From assembly GCA_019916065.1 (NCBI GenBank), contig CM034240.1, positions 45,148,026-45,212,025 of the forward strand: a stretch of 64,000 bases of DNA, given 5' to 3'. The notes below the pieces were generated by a model, which searched no databases, was not told the origin of the DNA, and worked only from the letters and a program-made list of their open reading frames with translations. This stretch comes from Vitellaria paradoxa. Taxonomy: Eukaryota > Streptophyta > Magnoliopsida > Ericales > Sapotaceae. Positions 40,701 through 46,199 of this stretch are shown here, piece after piece. The number at the start of each line of letters is the position of its first letter. The stretch's first letter is position 1. The position numbers and the translations under genes were made by a program.

Positions 40701-43015
40701 CACCTCAGCTCGTGAAGAAGAAGACCTTCAAAAACATGAAGAAGCTCACCCGATCTGATGCACACCCACAGATCTGAGCTGGTTGATGATGAATCTTTAC
40801 CAAAGATGGTTGGTAATGTCAAGAATCAAGCAAGCTAAATATCCCATCATCCCCTTTTGGTTTCTTTTTCAAAAGAGCTTAGTAAAAGTGACGTTTTGTC
40901 CAAAAGGTTAGGTTTAGGAAGAGAAAAATTCTTTTTATATCAAAAGAGAAGGTTAAAAAGGTCATTTGGATAGATCTTAAAAAATCTGGACATCGTCACA
41001 GGCAGTTTGTGGGTACAGACTACACATGAACTACTCACAAGACCTCCTTGCATACTGGATAGAAATTTCCAGATGTCACAGGCATCTCGTGGGCATGAAC
41101 TTCTCACGAACTGCTTGTGAGACTTCCCAACTTTCTAGACATTAACAATTTAAGTCCAAATGGGATGACCAAAGACAATTGAACCCGTAACCACATCTCT
41201 TCCAACTCCAATGCTCTTTTCAACCATTAACAAAGATGCTTAAACACTCTTTGGCATATGCTTAAGCATCTAAAAACTTAACTTGTGATATCCTACAACA
41301 TCTAGAATGAACAATTATAAGCAAAGTGCTGTCTCGGATATTGCCAACACAAAAGCTATCTAAATGACACTTACATGGGGGTTTGATGTGCTTAACATAA
41401 GTTTGAGTTTATTTGTTCAATCCATAAGAGAGAGTGAAAAATAATCATCTGGCCTTCCCAGAGAAAATGATGGAATAAATAATCTACTTAACTATGATGA
41501 TTGAGAACCTTTTCTCTTGACTCTTGAATAATGTCTCTTACTTCCCTTTTTTAAGGGATAAAAAATGTTTACACTAAAGAAAAACTTTTCTGTGACCTTG
41601 GTGCTTGTGATCTATGACCTATCTGCAATGTTGTGTCCGCTCCAAACTGCACTCGAGATATCCATTGTTGTTTATACCTCACTCTTTTTTTTTTTTTAAA
41701 GATAAGTAAAATTTTTATTGATGGAAATGATGGATACAACATCCAAAAGATGTCATCACAATCAAGACCAGATACAAACTACTCCCCTGACTTACCTAAA
41801 GAATCTATTAAGTGCATTAGGGAAGAAAGATCTACCTCTTTACCAACATTGACCCACGTAATTAAACAATTAAAAAACAAGCTTTTGACTCTTTCTACAT
41901 TACTTTCCTTGGTTTCAAAGACTCTTCTGTTGCGTTCTTTCCAAACTGACCACGTTAGGCAAAGTGGAACCAGATTCCAAACTTCCTTCTTATGCTTTAC
42001 TAAAGGTTGCTCTCACCAATATGAGAGAAAACTTATGAGATCATTAGGAGGGTAGAAGTGAACACCAAAGTATGATAGCACAAGGTACTAGATTTCAGTA
42101 GTCCAAGAGCAGTGCATGAATAAGTGAGCAATAGTTTCCTCACTCTAGTCATGCAGAAAAAATAGCTGCAAAAATGAAGTGAGTTGAGTCGCCGTTAAAC
42201 TTGCATGTCTCCTAGAAGGCGTTCCTTAAAATACAAACAGCATACATGATACAACTGTAGTTGCAGAACTACAAATTTTAATTGGTGGGTACACCATCAT
42301 CAAACCCTTGAACTATTGGCAAACAGAATTGAAAGTCCACTTTGTAACTACTATCAGAGACAGTTGACATGATTAATCATTCACGCATGATTTGTTTAAC
42401 TGATTGTGCTGGAATGATCTCAGGTCCCTCAAGAGTAACAAATATTTCTAATTCATATGTACTTAACCTTAAGAAAATTCTGAGAAAGAGGTGTATATAT
42501 ATATATATGTCGTATATCACTGATCCAAAAAACATACATCAATGTTGTTTGAGAACCTTGGTTGGGAACTATAGGGACCACTGAACAATTGAAAACTGAT
42601 GGAAAAAAATGATGGAGAAAAAAAAATGGTTCAAAATAGAAATAAGCTAGAAACAGTATATTCACTTTGATATTGTAAGGAGAATTCGATGATAGACAGT
42701 ATGAATAATATGCAGTGCCTGAAGGCCCAGAAGGAACCCATGGTTAATTGCTTTCCAAGCAAAAAGGAGGATAAAACTTGCTTTTATAAAGACTACTATC
42801 TTTTATGTGGTTATGCATATAGTTAGTGATAACATTATTAGCCTTTCTAAAAATTTACCTTCACAATGAAATAATTACTGCTATCGTAGGAGCTTAAATT
42901 TTTGAACCTTTCCTTTTTCTCAACCCTTGGTGTAGGTTGAACAAGGAAACCCCCAGGTACTCCTACAAGATGAACTATCCAGATTTTCAAGTTTTGCCAG
43001 AGCCTCCACAATGTG

Positions 43016-43016
<1 letters not shown>
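3969..43016 (+). CDS. ABCC13: ABCC-subfamily ABC transporter, ABCC13/MRP11-like, 29 exons (5' end outside window)
   Basis: Full-length ABC exporter of the ABCC (MRP) subfamily; members move conjugated organic anions across the tonoplast or plasma membrane with ATP, but the substrate of this clade is not known to me. Exons: 3969-4220, 5951-6020, 7986-8046, 10272-10359, 11598-11716, 12756-12853, 15428-15494, 16234-16351, 16477-16593, 16695-16775, 16874-17113, 17893-17994, 18082-18149, 18275-18406, 18541-18688, 19558-19838, 19998-20154, 20818-20993, 21064-21175, 21310-21363, 25711-25833, 27428-27526, 27766-27858, 27980-28090, 28158-28319, 28472-28659, 29228-29417, 29486-29653, 42936-43016. Phases agree at every junction and the sum is 1,252 codons including the stop. 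Every intron is GT-AG except intron 22 (GC-AG). The family is about 1,400 residues long, so some 150-200 N-terminal residues are missing upstream; no exon for them was found in 1-3968. No frameshift or stop interrupts the joined exons, so the gene looks intact despite the transposons. The family call is firm; the ABCC13 subgroup assignment is from remembered similarity. Confidence 0.85.
4820..5346 (-). mobile_element. 5'-truncated L1-type LINE fragment with zf-RVT domain
   Basis: Read on the minus strand, about 5345-5059 encodes the C-terminal zinc-binding region of a plant L1 reverse transcriptase: NWCCLCK, then [17 protein letters not shown] and CFGMQW, with a frame break between. The 3' end is an A tail seen as the T run at about 4825-4834. 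The 8-bp sequence TAGTGAAT occurs on both sides (4812-4819 and 5347-5354), a plausible target duplication. It sits in the first visible intron, antisense to the transporter gene, and cannot code for an active element. Confidence 0.75.
6021..7985 (+). other. ABCC13: Intron 2 of the ABCC gene (1,965 bp)
   Basis: Apart from the SINE at 7638-7795, I see no gene or recognised repeat. The donor is GTTTAT and the acceptor ATCAG. Confidence 0.7.
7638..7795 (-). mobile_element. tRNA-derived SINE, antisense in intron 2
   Basis: On the minus strand the element begins near 7795 with a tRNA-like head: an A-box-like GTAGCTGAAGTGG and, about 40 bases on, a B-box-like GGTTCAATTCC. It ends in an A-rich tail, the T run at 7638-7647 on the plus strand. 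About 150 bp is a normal plant SINE length. No clear target duplication was found, so the ends are approximate. Confidence 0.6.
9110..9898. mobile_element. Probable decayed non-autonomous DNA transposon (hAT-like ends)
   Basis: GGGTGACAAT at 9111-9120 is inverted as ATTGTTACCC at 9888-9897 (one mismatch), and the interior is rich in short ACACGTGTTAA-like words. It also holds two diverged direct copies (about 9228-9345 and 9468-9555) with the shared words AACTCAA, ACCAATTG and GATGTGGAATAAATTC. No transposase frame was seen, and the superfamily is a guess. Confidence 0.4.
11205..11500 (-). mobile_element. Probable 3' end of a non-LTR retroposon, antisense
   Basis: A T18 tract at about 11207-11224 is followed by AATAATTCTTTTC and a long A tract, then sequence that reads on the minus strand like the 3' end of the L1 fragments elsewhere in the window. 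No conserved domain remains and no target duplication was confirmed. Confidence 0.4.
12116..12229. mobile_element. Tourist-like MITE, 114 bp, intron 5
   Basis: Near-perfect terminal inverted repeats start GGCTTTGTTTGTTTTAATGT at the left and, reverse-complemented, GGCTCTGTTTGTTTTAATAT at the right; the whole element can fold into a hairpin. TTA is duplicated on both sides (12113-12115, 12230-12232). Confidence 0.85.
12854..15427 (+). other. ABCC13: Intron 6 of the ABCC gene (2.6 kb)
   Basis: No gene was recognised. It contains a CT/AT microsatellite at 13716-13744 and short imperfect repeats of CATTTACTCCATAAA-type words near 13810-13930. The open frames here match no protein family I know. 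Confidence 0.65.
15577..15601 (+). repeat. Intronic copy of part of ABCC exon 7
   Basis: The exon 7 segment from AAATTGATTGCAAATG through CCACCAACAAA (15445-15471, coding KLIANATNK) recurs without a mismatch in the following intron at 15575-15601, 130 bp downstream. It lacks splice sites. Confidence 0.8.
16874..19838 (+). CDS. ABCC13: ABCC13-like exons 11-16: nucleotide-binding domain 1 and linker
   Basis: NBD1 of the transporter. Walker A is GEVGSGKSS at about residues 436-444; it is split by the intron at 17114-17892, with G-E at the end of exon 11 and V-G-S-G-K opening exon 12. The Q-loop is at VPQVPWVLSG, across the exon 12/13 junction. The ABC signature [13 protein letters not shown] begins at residue 526 and is canonical. 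Walker B is IIMLDDV, with aspartate where other ABC families have the catalytic glutamate; this is usual in ABCC NBD1. The H-loop region ends LCTHNVQ. Exon 16 holds the end of NBD1 ([16 protein letters not shown]) and a polar, Ser/Glu-rich linker to TMD2. Confidence 0.9.
18468..18492. repeat. (TG)n microsatellite in intron 14
   Basis: About 12 uninterrupted TG units in the short intron before exon 15, about 50 bp from the acceptor. Confidence 0.95.
19998..28090 (+). CDS. ABCC13: ABCC13-like exons 17-24: transmembrane domain 2
   Basis: TMD2, roughly residues 681-989. Recognisable ABCC segments are [13 protein letters not shown], the coupling-helix region [20 protein letters not shown] followed by [18 protein letters not shown], then [19 protein letters not shown] and [12 protein letters not shown], then the last helices and [19 protein letters not shown]. 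Exon 20 (21310-21363) is followed at once by two extra tandem copies of itself. The intron after it (21364-25710, 4.35 kb) contains an antisense RTE LINE. The intron after exon 22 begins with GC at 27527 rather than GT; the neighbouring exons join in phase 0 and match the family there, so I accept the GC donor. Confidence 0.85.
21310..21485 (+). repeat. ABCC13: Tandem triplication of ABCC exon 20 with its splice donor
   Basis: A 61-bp unit ending CTACAGTAAACTGCAG, then GTACT, occurs three times in tandem: copy 1 is the real exon (acceptor at 21309), and copies 2 and 3 occupy 21364-21424 and 21425-21485. Copies 2 and 3 are identical; copy 1 differs only at its 5' edge (ATCATGTTTTT against ATCCATGTTCT). 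Each copy keeps a potential GTACT donor (21364, 21425, 21486). Only the first preserves the reading frame, because continuing past it meets TAA at 21415-21417. Confidence 0.9.
22546..23514 (-). pseudogene. RTE LINE reverse transcriptase domain (broken)
   Basis: The 23514-23224 frame holds the fingers region ([34 protein letters not shown]). The 22962-22546 frame holds the palm motif [12 protein letters not shown], the thumb region [13 protein letters not shown] and VLLYGSEC. About 260 bp between them is out of frame. The catalytic Asp pair of FADD is intact, but the reading frame is not. Confidence 0.85.
24282..24963 (-). pseudogene. RTE LINE endonuclease domain (broken)
   Basis: Two overlapping frames (24963-24520 and 24635-24282) cover the exonuclease/endonuclease/phosphatase fold that nicks target DNA. 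Visible signature parts are ICLQETK (catalytic Glu), [18 protein letters not shown] (Asp and Asn), the [12 protein letters not shown] region and the final QHR. A frameshift near 24550 separates the halves. Confidence 0.8.
25834..27427 (+). other. ABCC13: Intron 21 with possible solo-LTR-like sequence
   Basis: About 26300-26930 is more GC-balanced than its surroundings and has a TATA-like CCTATATAAACCC at about 26708, a CT tract at 26779-26800 and a C17/A11 tract at 26894-26921. This resembles a solo LTR or other retroelement promoter region, but no terminal repeats or target duplication were found. The rest is unremarkable intron. The open frame at 27412-27630 overlaps exon 22 and is not a separate gene. 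Confidence 0.35.
27527..27765 (+). other. ABCC13: GC-AG intron 22 of the ABCC gene
   Basis: Exon 22 ends CTTCAG at 27526 and the intron starts GCATGT; the acceptor is TTGTAG at 27765. Both sides are phase 0 and join LSLRLQ to LLAAFVISF, as expected for the family. C at +2 with strong CAG upstream is the usual form of a GC donor. Confidence 0.75.
28158..29653 (+). CDS. ABCC13: ABCC13-like exons 25-28: nucleotide-binding domain 2
   Basis: NBD2, residues about 990-1225. Walker A is GRTGAGKSS (about 1048-1056). The Q-loop is [14 protein letters not shown]. The signature is [13 protein letters not shown] (from 1150), which departs from LSGGQ in the way usual for ABCC NBD2. Walker B is [10 protein letters not shown] with D1174 and the catalytic glutamate E1175, and the H-loop histidine is H1206 in IAHRISTV. 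All residues expected of the catalytically competent site are present. Exon 28 ends with donor GTATGC at 29654, only 134 bp before the left LTR of the inserted Sirevirus. Confidence 0.9.
29788..30753 (-). repeat. 3' LTR of the Sirevirus-like element
   Basis: 966 bp, collinear with 40410-41375. The outer end, read on the plus strand, starts TGAAAGTCCCAAATC. The inner boundary is ATACTTAAA where the other LTR has ACACTTACA, so the canonical terminal dinucleotide has been lost by mutation in this copy. A purine-rich candidate polypurine tract (minus-strand AAATGGGGAAAT) lies just inside. Confidence 0.9.
31360..32738 (-). pseudogene. Extra gene between pol and 3' LTR, plant-transposon-protein-like (broken)
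   Basis: Downstream of RNase H, in the place where Sireviruses carry an env-like gene, three or four minus-strand frames form one decayed gene. The N-terminus is basic and Ser-rich. A conserved-looking core follows: [20 protein letters not shown], then [20 protein letters not shown] and [13 protein letters not shown], with [17 protein letters not shown] and [11 protein letters not shown]. The C-terminus is a probable coiled coil ([20 protein letters not shown] and [18 protein letters not shown]). The core resembles the family annotated as putative plant transposon protein (REFY, RGV.. and final LIT-like motifs); this is from memory. I see no convincing signal peptide or membrane span, so an envelope role is not supported. 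Function unknown. Confidence 0.6.
33812..34145. mobile_element. Tourist-like MITE nested in the Sirevirus
   Basis: Terminal inverted repeats GGGGTCATTTGGTTTA (left) and the reverse complement of TGTGGCATTTGGTTTA (right), with TAA on both sides (33809-33811, 34146-34148). The sub-terminal TTTTCTATTTTCTGTTTT is also mirrored at the other end. It lies between RNase H and the extra gene, so it inserted after the retrotransposon. Confidence 0.8.
35047..36474 (-). pseudogene. Sirevirus-like reverse transcriptase and RNase H (broken)
   Basis: The reverse transcriptase shows [50 protein letters not shown] and the catalytic YVDDI near 35970. The frame then shifts; the connection domain ([21 protein letters not shown]) is at 35929-35477, and RNase H ([45 protein letters not shown]) is at 35550-35047. 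All catalytic residues that I can place are present, so inactivation is by frameshift and stop rather than loss of the domain. Confidence 0.85.
36502..37014 (-). pseudogene. Sirevirus-like integrase C-terminal region/spacer before RT
   Basis: It contains [21 protein letters not shown], the GKGY-like C-terminal integrase module of copia elements (here [11 protein letters not shown]), followed by an acidic spacer with runs of Glu and Asp that leads to the RT start. It is in the same frame as the neighbouring integrase and RT, separated by stops. Confidence 0.7.
37120..38637 (-). pseudogene. Sirevirus-like second zinc knuckle, protease and integrase (broken)
   Basis: One reading frame on the minus strand with internal stops. 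[14 protein letters not shown] (CX2CX4HX4C) is an intact zinc knuckle near 38490. The aspartic protease active site is [11 protein letters not shown] near 38130. The integrase HHCC region is [14 protein letters not shown] with VVCGPC, and its catalytic core has [17 protein letters not shown] and NGIVERKNR. Stops lie between the knuckle and protease (about 38202), after VVCGPC (37633) and after the core (37120). Confidence 0.85.
38665..40334 (-). pseudogene. Sirevirus-like gag (broken)
   Basis: The gag starts at the ATG at 40334 (minus), followed by [17 protein letters not shown]. It has two in-frame stops before 40181 and continues as [14 protein letters not shown], then LPDKFQ and [12 protein letters not shown] after a frameshift. 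A zinc knuckle follows in which [14 protein letters not shown] has phenylalanine where the last cysteine should be. Next comes an acidic, Ser-rich stretch (SSSSEDDSS) and a Lys/Glu-rich coiled coil (39048-38665). The protein would form the particle core. At least two frame changes and several stops prevent expression. Confidence 0.8.
40392..40407 (-). other. Primer-binding site (initiator tRNA-Met) of the Sirevirus-like element
   Basis: The minus strand reads TGGTATCAGAG next to the LTR, with two bases between. This matches the 3' end of initiator tRNA-Met used by most plant Ty1/copia elements. Confidence 0.85.
40410..41375 (-). repeat. 5' LTR of the Sirevirus-like element
   Basis: 966 bp with canonical TG...CA ends (read on either strand). 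Being the upstream LTR on the minus strand, it would carry the element's promoter. The last five bases before the host sequence are followed by TGGGG, the target duplication. Confidence 0.9.
41686..42137 (-). mobile_element. 5'-truncated L1-type LINE fragment in the last ABCC intron
   Basis: On the minus strand it encodes the C-terminus of an L1 reverse transcriptase, with [20 protein letters not shown] and [19 protein letters not shown], and then a 3' tail ending in poly(A) (the T run at 41686-41697). CCTCACTCT occurs directly on both sides (41677-41685, 42138-42146), a convincing 9-bp target duplication that also fixes the truncation point. Confidence 0.85.
42936..43016 (+). CDS. ABCC13: ABCC13-like last exon (C-terminus and stop)
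   Basis: This 81-nt exon begins after a TTGGTGTAG acceptor and continues exon 28 in phase 0: [13 protein letters not shown], then [10 protein letters not shown], then a two-residue tail and TGA at 43014-43016. The motif after the NBD2 D-loop (GTLVEQG split over the junction) and the SRFSSF ending are typical of ABCC C-termini. It lies 13,282 bp from the previous exon; the Sirevirus and an L1 fragment account for about 12 kb of that. The stop codon runs straight into a 30-base A tract. Confidence 0.85.

Positions 43017-43045
<29 letters not shown>
43016..43045 (+). repeat. A30 tract abutting the ABCC stop codon
   Basis: The last A of the TGA stop begins an uninterrupted run of 30 A residues, followed by CTCATCAAATG. 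The tract lies in the genomic 3' UTR, or it replaces the 3' UTR start. Confidence 0.85.
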
Positions 43046-43048
<3 letters not shown>

Positions 43049-43243
43049 ATCAAATGCTGCATGCAGTGGATGCTGATGAGTATATGGTGGATTGTCGTGT
43101 TATGCAGAAGAAAATTCTGTTGTATCGTCGAGGTCTTCGGTTTCTAATTCCAACTGCTCACCAGCGTGTATTGTAACTTGATATATATATATATATATAT
43201 ATATTTTAGTTGGACTTCTAGGTACTCAAAGATGTTATGATTT

Positions 43244-43442
43244 GCCCCTTGGGGTTGGCCGGAGTGACTCGTGGGTATACTCTTCATAGAGACCACATGG
43301 ATTCGATTCTTTATTTAAGCGGGATGTGCGTGAGGGGTAACGTACATCTCTCCGGTTTATCCATTGGTTACGCAGTTCATTGAGGGGTACAATAAATCGG
43401 CGTGGGTTCGGGTTTATCCAAAAGAAAAAAAAAAAAGAAAAA
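43244..43442 (+). mobile_element. tRNA-derived SINE, 3' of the ABCC gene
   Basis: The head has an A-box-like GGTTGGCCGGAGTGAC (about 43253) and a B-box-like GGATTCGATTC (about 43299). The body ends GGGTTCGGGTTTATCC and an A-rich tail at 43429-43442. GATGTTATGATTT before it and GACGTTCTGATTC after it match at 10 of 13 bases, a plausible aged target duplication. At about 200 bp it may now form part of the transporter's 3' UTR. Confidence 0.7.
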
Positions 43443-43445
43443 GAC

Positions 43446-44406
43446 GTTCTGATTCTGGTGGCGGGCTTATTGCACAGATTCTGGGACTGGTTTTTTGAGA
43501 TCATTAGATAAATGGATTTTACTCTAAGTGATATCTTCAGTTGTAGCTTTTTTTTTACCAATTTTATCTTTGGATATCTGTTACTAATCGCATGGAAATA
43601 CATATTTGAAATATTTAATATTAATACTTTAAAATGTATAAGAATTGTGAGAAAAAAAAAATCTGAATTTATTTATAGCAGTCACAATTCTTTATACAAT
43701 TTGATAACTTCAAAATCTAGTCTCCTTTTAATGTAGGGATGGCAATTTTTCTGTGCTCTTGGCGGGAAACAAATTCAATGGTGGGGAATGTATCATTCCA
43801 CCCCTCTCATAGGATGCCATATCCCCCACTTGAGATATATACCTAAACAAATGCGCGAATAAAATCAGAAAATAGCCAAAATTTGCGGCTGTCTAGTACC
43901 TCATTTTATGTCAACTAACCAAACAAGGCCGTAGGGCATGCAAGTATTCGTCATGAACAAGTATACCGCGTTTGTATGAAAAGAAAAGCGCACGCCCGCG
44001 CGCCCACCCCAAGAGAAAAAAATCATGATCTATGAAAAGGGGGAGAAAGAAAAGGGTTTGATCTAAGCAAAGAAGACCGGTGGTGGTAGGATCCACATTT
44101 GGCAACAGTAGGGGGGGGGGCAATAGCATCATTTCGCAACGATTATCAAAGATGAAATTTTCCATCTGCACGCTTAAAATGCAAAAATGTCATTTCAAGT
44201 CCAGAGGCATAAAAGGAAGGAATGCCTAACTAAAATATATGCGCATTGAAAACAAGAAAAGGGAGGTTAACACCAACTTTGGGAGTCGTTTGATAAAAAT
44301 TTTACGGTTTAGATCCAGATTCGTGATATTTAGGAGTGACATTGAAGAGTGATGTTAACTCTCCTAAGTTTTGAAGACAAATGCAACATTACAGTTTATA
44401 AGTATG

Positions 44407-44443
<37 letters not shown>

Positions 44444-44864
44444 CATGAAAAAGAAAGGAAAGAGTGACTAGTAAACAAAATTTTGGTTTCTTTTTATACA
44501 CATCGTGGCCTCCCCAACTTCGCAAATGTAATTAATAAAGCCAATATATATATACATATATACTTCGATATGTGTGCTGCCACAATAGGTGGGTAGGGCT
44601 CCATAGATTACATGTGGATTGATTCTTAGCTAGAATAATTGGTGAGTTACGCTTATTAGTACGAATTAATTAAATTAGTAAACTGTCTTGTTTGTTGTAA
44701 ACAATTACGATTTAAATGGGGTTGGCTGTTCAGCAGAAAGGGTTGGAGACTTTTTCACCCATTGATTGGGAGGGGACCAGATAATTAATTTAATTAAACC
44801 TTATGATGACACGTTGATCTAAAAATGATTTAAGGTTCATAAGCGTAGCTAGTTGCTAACACAC

Positions 44865-44901
<37 letters not shown>

Positions 44902-45952
44902 CCCACCATCTACACAAAACACACAATGCTTAATTTACGTTCTTCCTTACATTTTGCTAGCTACTTTAATATTTAAAAGATCCACATATATATATATATA
45001 TATATATGCCTGTGTGCGTAGAAGCTACCAGTGCTTGCTTATTTGTTCCATAACCTTCTCTTTCCTCTCCCGTTCAAAAAAAAATGCTGCCCTAGTTGTA
45101 AATGTTGTCCACTTTTCTTTTCTTTTTCTAGGAATCCTATATATATACATATATATGCAATGCTTTAGAACTTAGATGCAATAGTTGGTAGCATGAACCA
45201 CATTGAGTTCACTGGAAACAATTTCTATGATGCTAATCCCGTGGTATTAGTCTTGTGAATCGTTAGATCAAAATCAGATAACTCACAACAAATTTAAGTT
45301 TAAAAATTTTAAGCGAAAATTTTTAAAATTACATTTAAACTGTTCAATTTTAATCTAATGGCTCATAAGATTAATGTTACAAAACTAATGTATATTAGTC
45401 ACTTTTTCTGGGTATATATCTTTTATACTAGACGCCGGTACACATCCAATGTGTGTGAAATTTTTTTTAATATTTTGATGAATATATATATATATATATA
45501 TATATAATGATAAAGATAATTATTAAATAGGAATATTTATACTAACGCGTGTATGTATTTAGTCTTGGTTATTTTTATAATATAAAAAGGTTAAGGATAA
45601 CTAGAAAATAGAAAATATCTCAATTATTTTTTAAATTTAAATATGATAGCTGAATTTTTAAATTTGAATTTAAATTTGAAATAAAATTAACTATCATATC
45701 TTGACTTTTTAAAATTAACACATGTATATCAATTTAAGTTTAGGAGTATTTTTGTTAATTTAGAATATAAGAGCTTCATTAAAATTGTCACTTTAAAAAT
45801 AAAAGTTTTACTAAATCTTGAAACTCGTTCTATAATTGCATAGATGTACATTTAATTTTTTCTCTTATTCAATATCCATAGAAATGGTTTCTTCTAACTA
45901 GAAAGTCCACTCTTTTTGGAGCATCAAAATCCTTAATTTCAATTGGTAGTAA

Positions 45953-46028
<76 letters not shown>

Positions 46029-46199
46029 TGTTAATAAATTGCAACAACATCAATGAAGACTGAAATTTATTGATGAGAGTCAATTTAGTATTTTGGTCAT
46101 TTGATCAAATGGTTATAATATGGGAATACATTTGGAACGAAACTACGGACACCTCTCTATATGTACAGTTAGAAAATCGAGTCCATCGACGCTAATTTG
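43446..46199. other. Intergenic region between convergent genes
   Basis: No gene was recognised. It is AT-rich with microsatellites (TA at 44411-44439, CT at 44870-44898, TA at 44985-45007 and 45482-45505, compound CA/TA/GA at 45952-46027). Both flanking genes end toward it, so terminators and 3' UTRs are expected here, but no specific signal was resolved. Confidence 0.6.
45952..46027. repeat. Compound (CA)n(TA)n(GA)n microsatellite
   Basis: CA, then TA, then GA repeats run without a break for about 75 bp, 170 bp beyond the HLS1-like stop codon and so probably in or near its 3' UTR. Confidence 0.95.

Larger units (their letters stand above)
29788..41375 (-). mobile_element. Sirevirus-like Ty1/copia retrotransposon, 11.6 kb, inactivated
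   Basis: Complete element in antisense orientation inside the last intron of the transporter gene. It has two 966-bp LTRs (29788-30753 and 40410-41375) and a TGGGG target duplication (29783-29787, 41376-41380). A tRNA-Met primer-binding site lies beside the right LTR. The order on the minus strand is gag, protease, integrase, reverse transcriptase, RNase H, then an extra gene before the 3' LTR. The gag has acidic/Ser-rich and coiled-coil parts, and a second zinc knuckle lies just upstream of protease, as in Sireviruses. Many stops and frameshifts show it is dead. The LTRs differ at about 7% of sites in the first 165 bases, mostly transitions, so the insertion is old. A MITE later inserted at 33812-34145. 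Confidence 0.9.
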
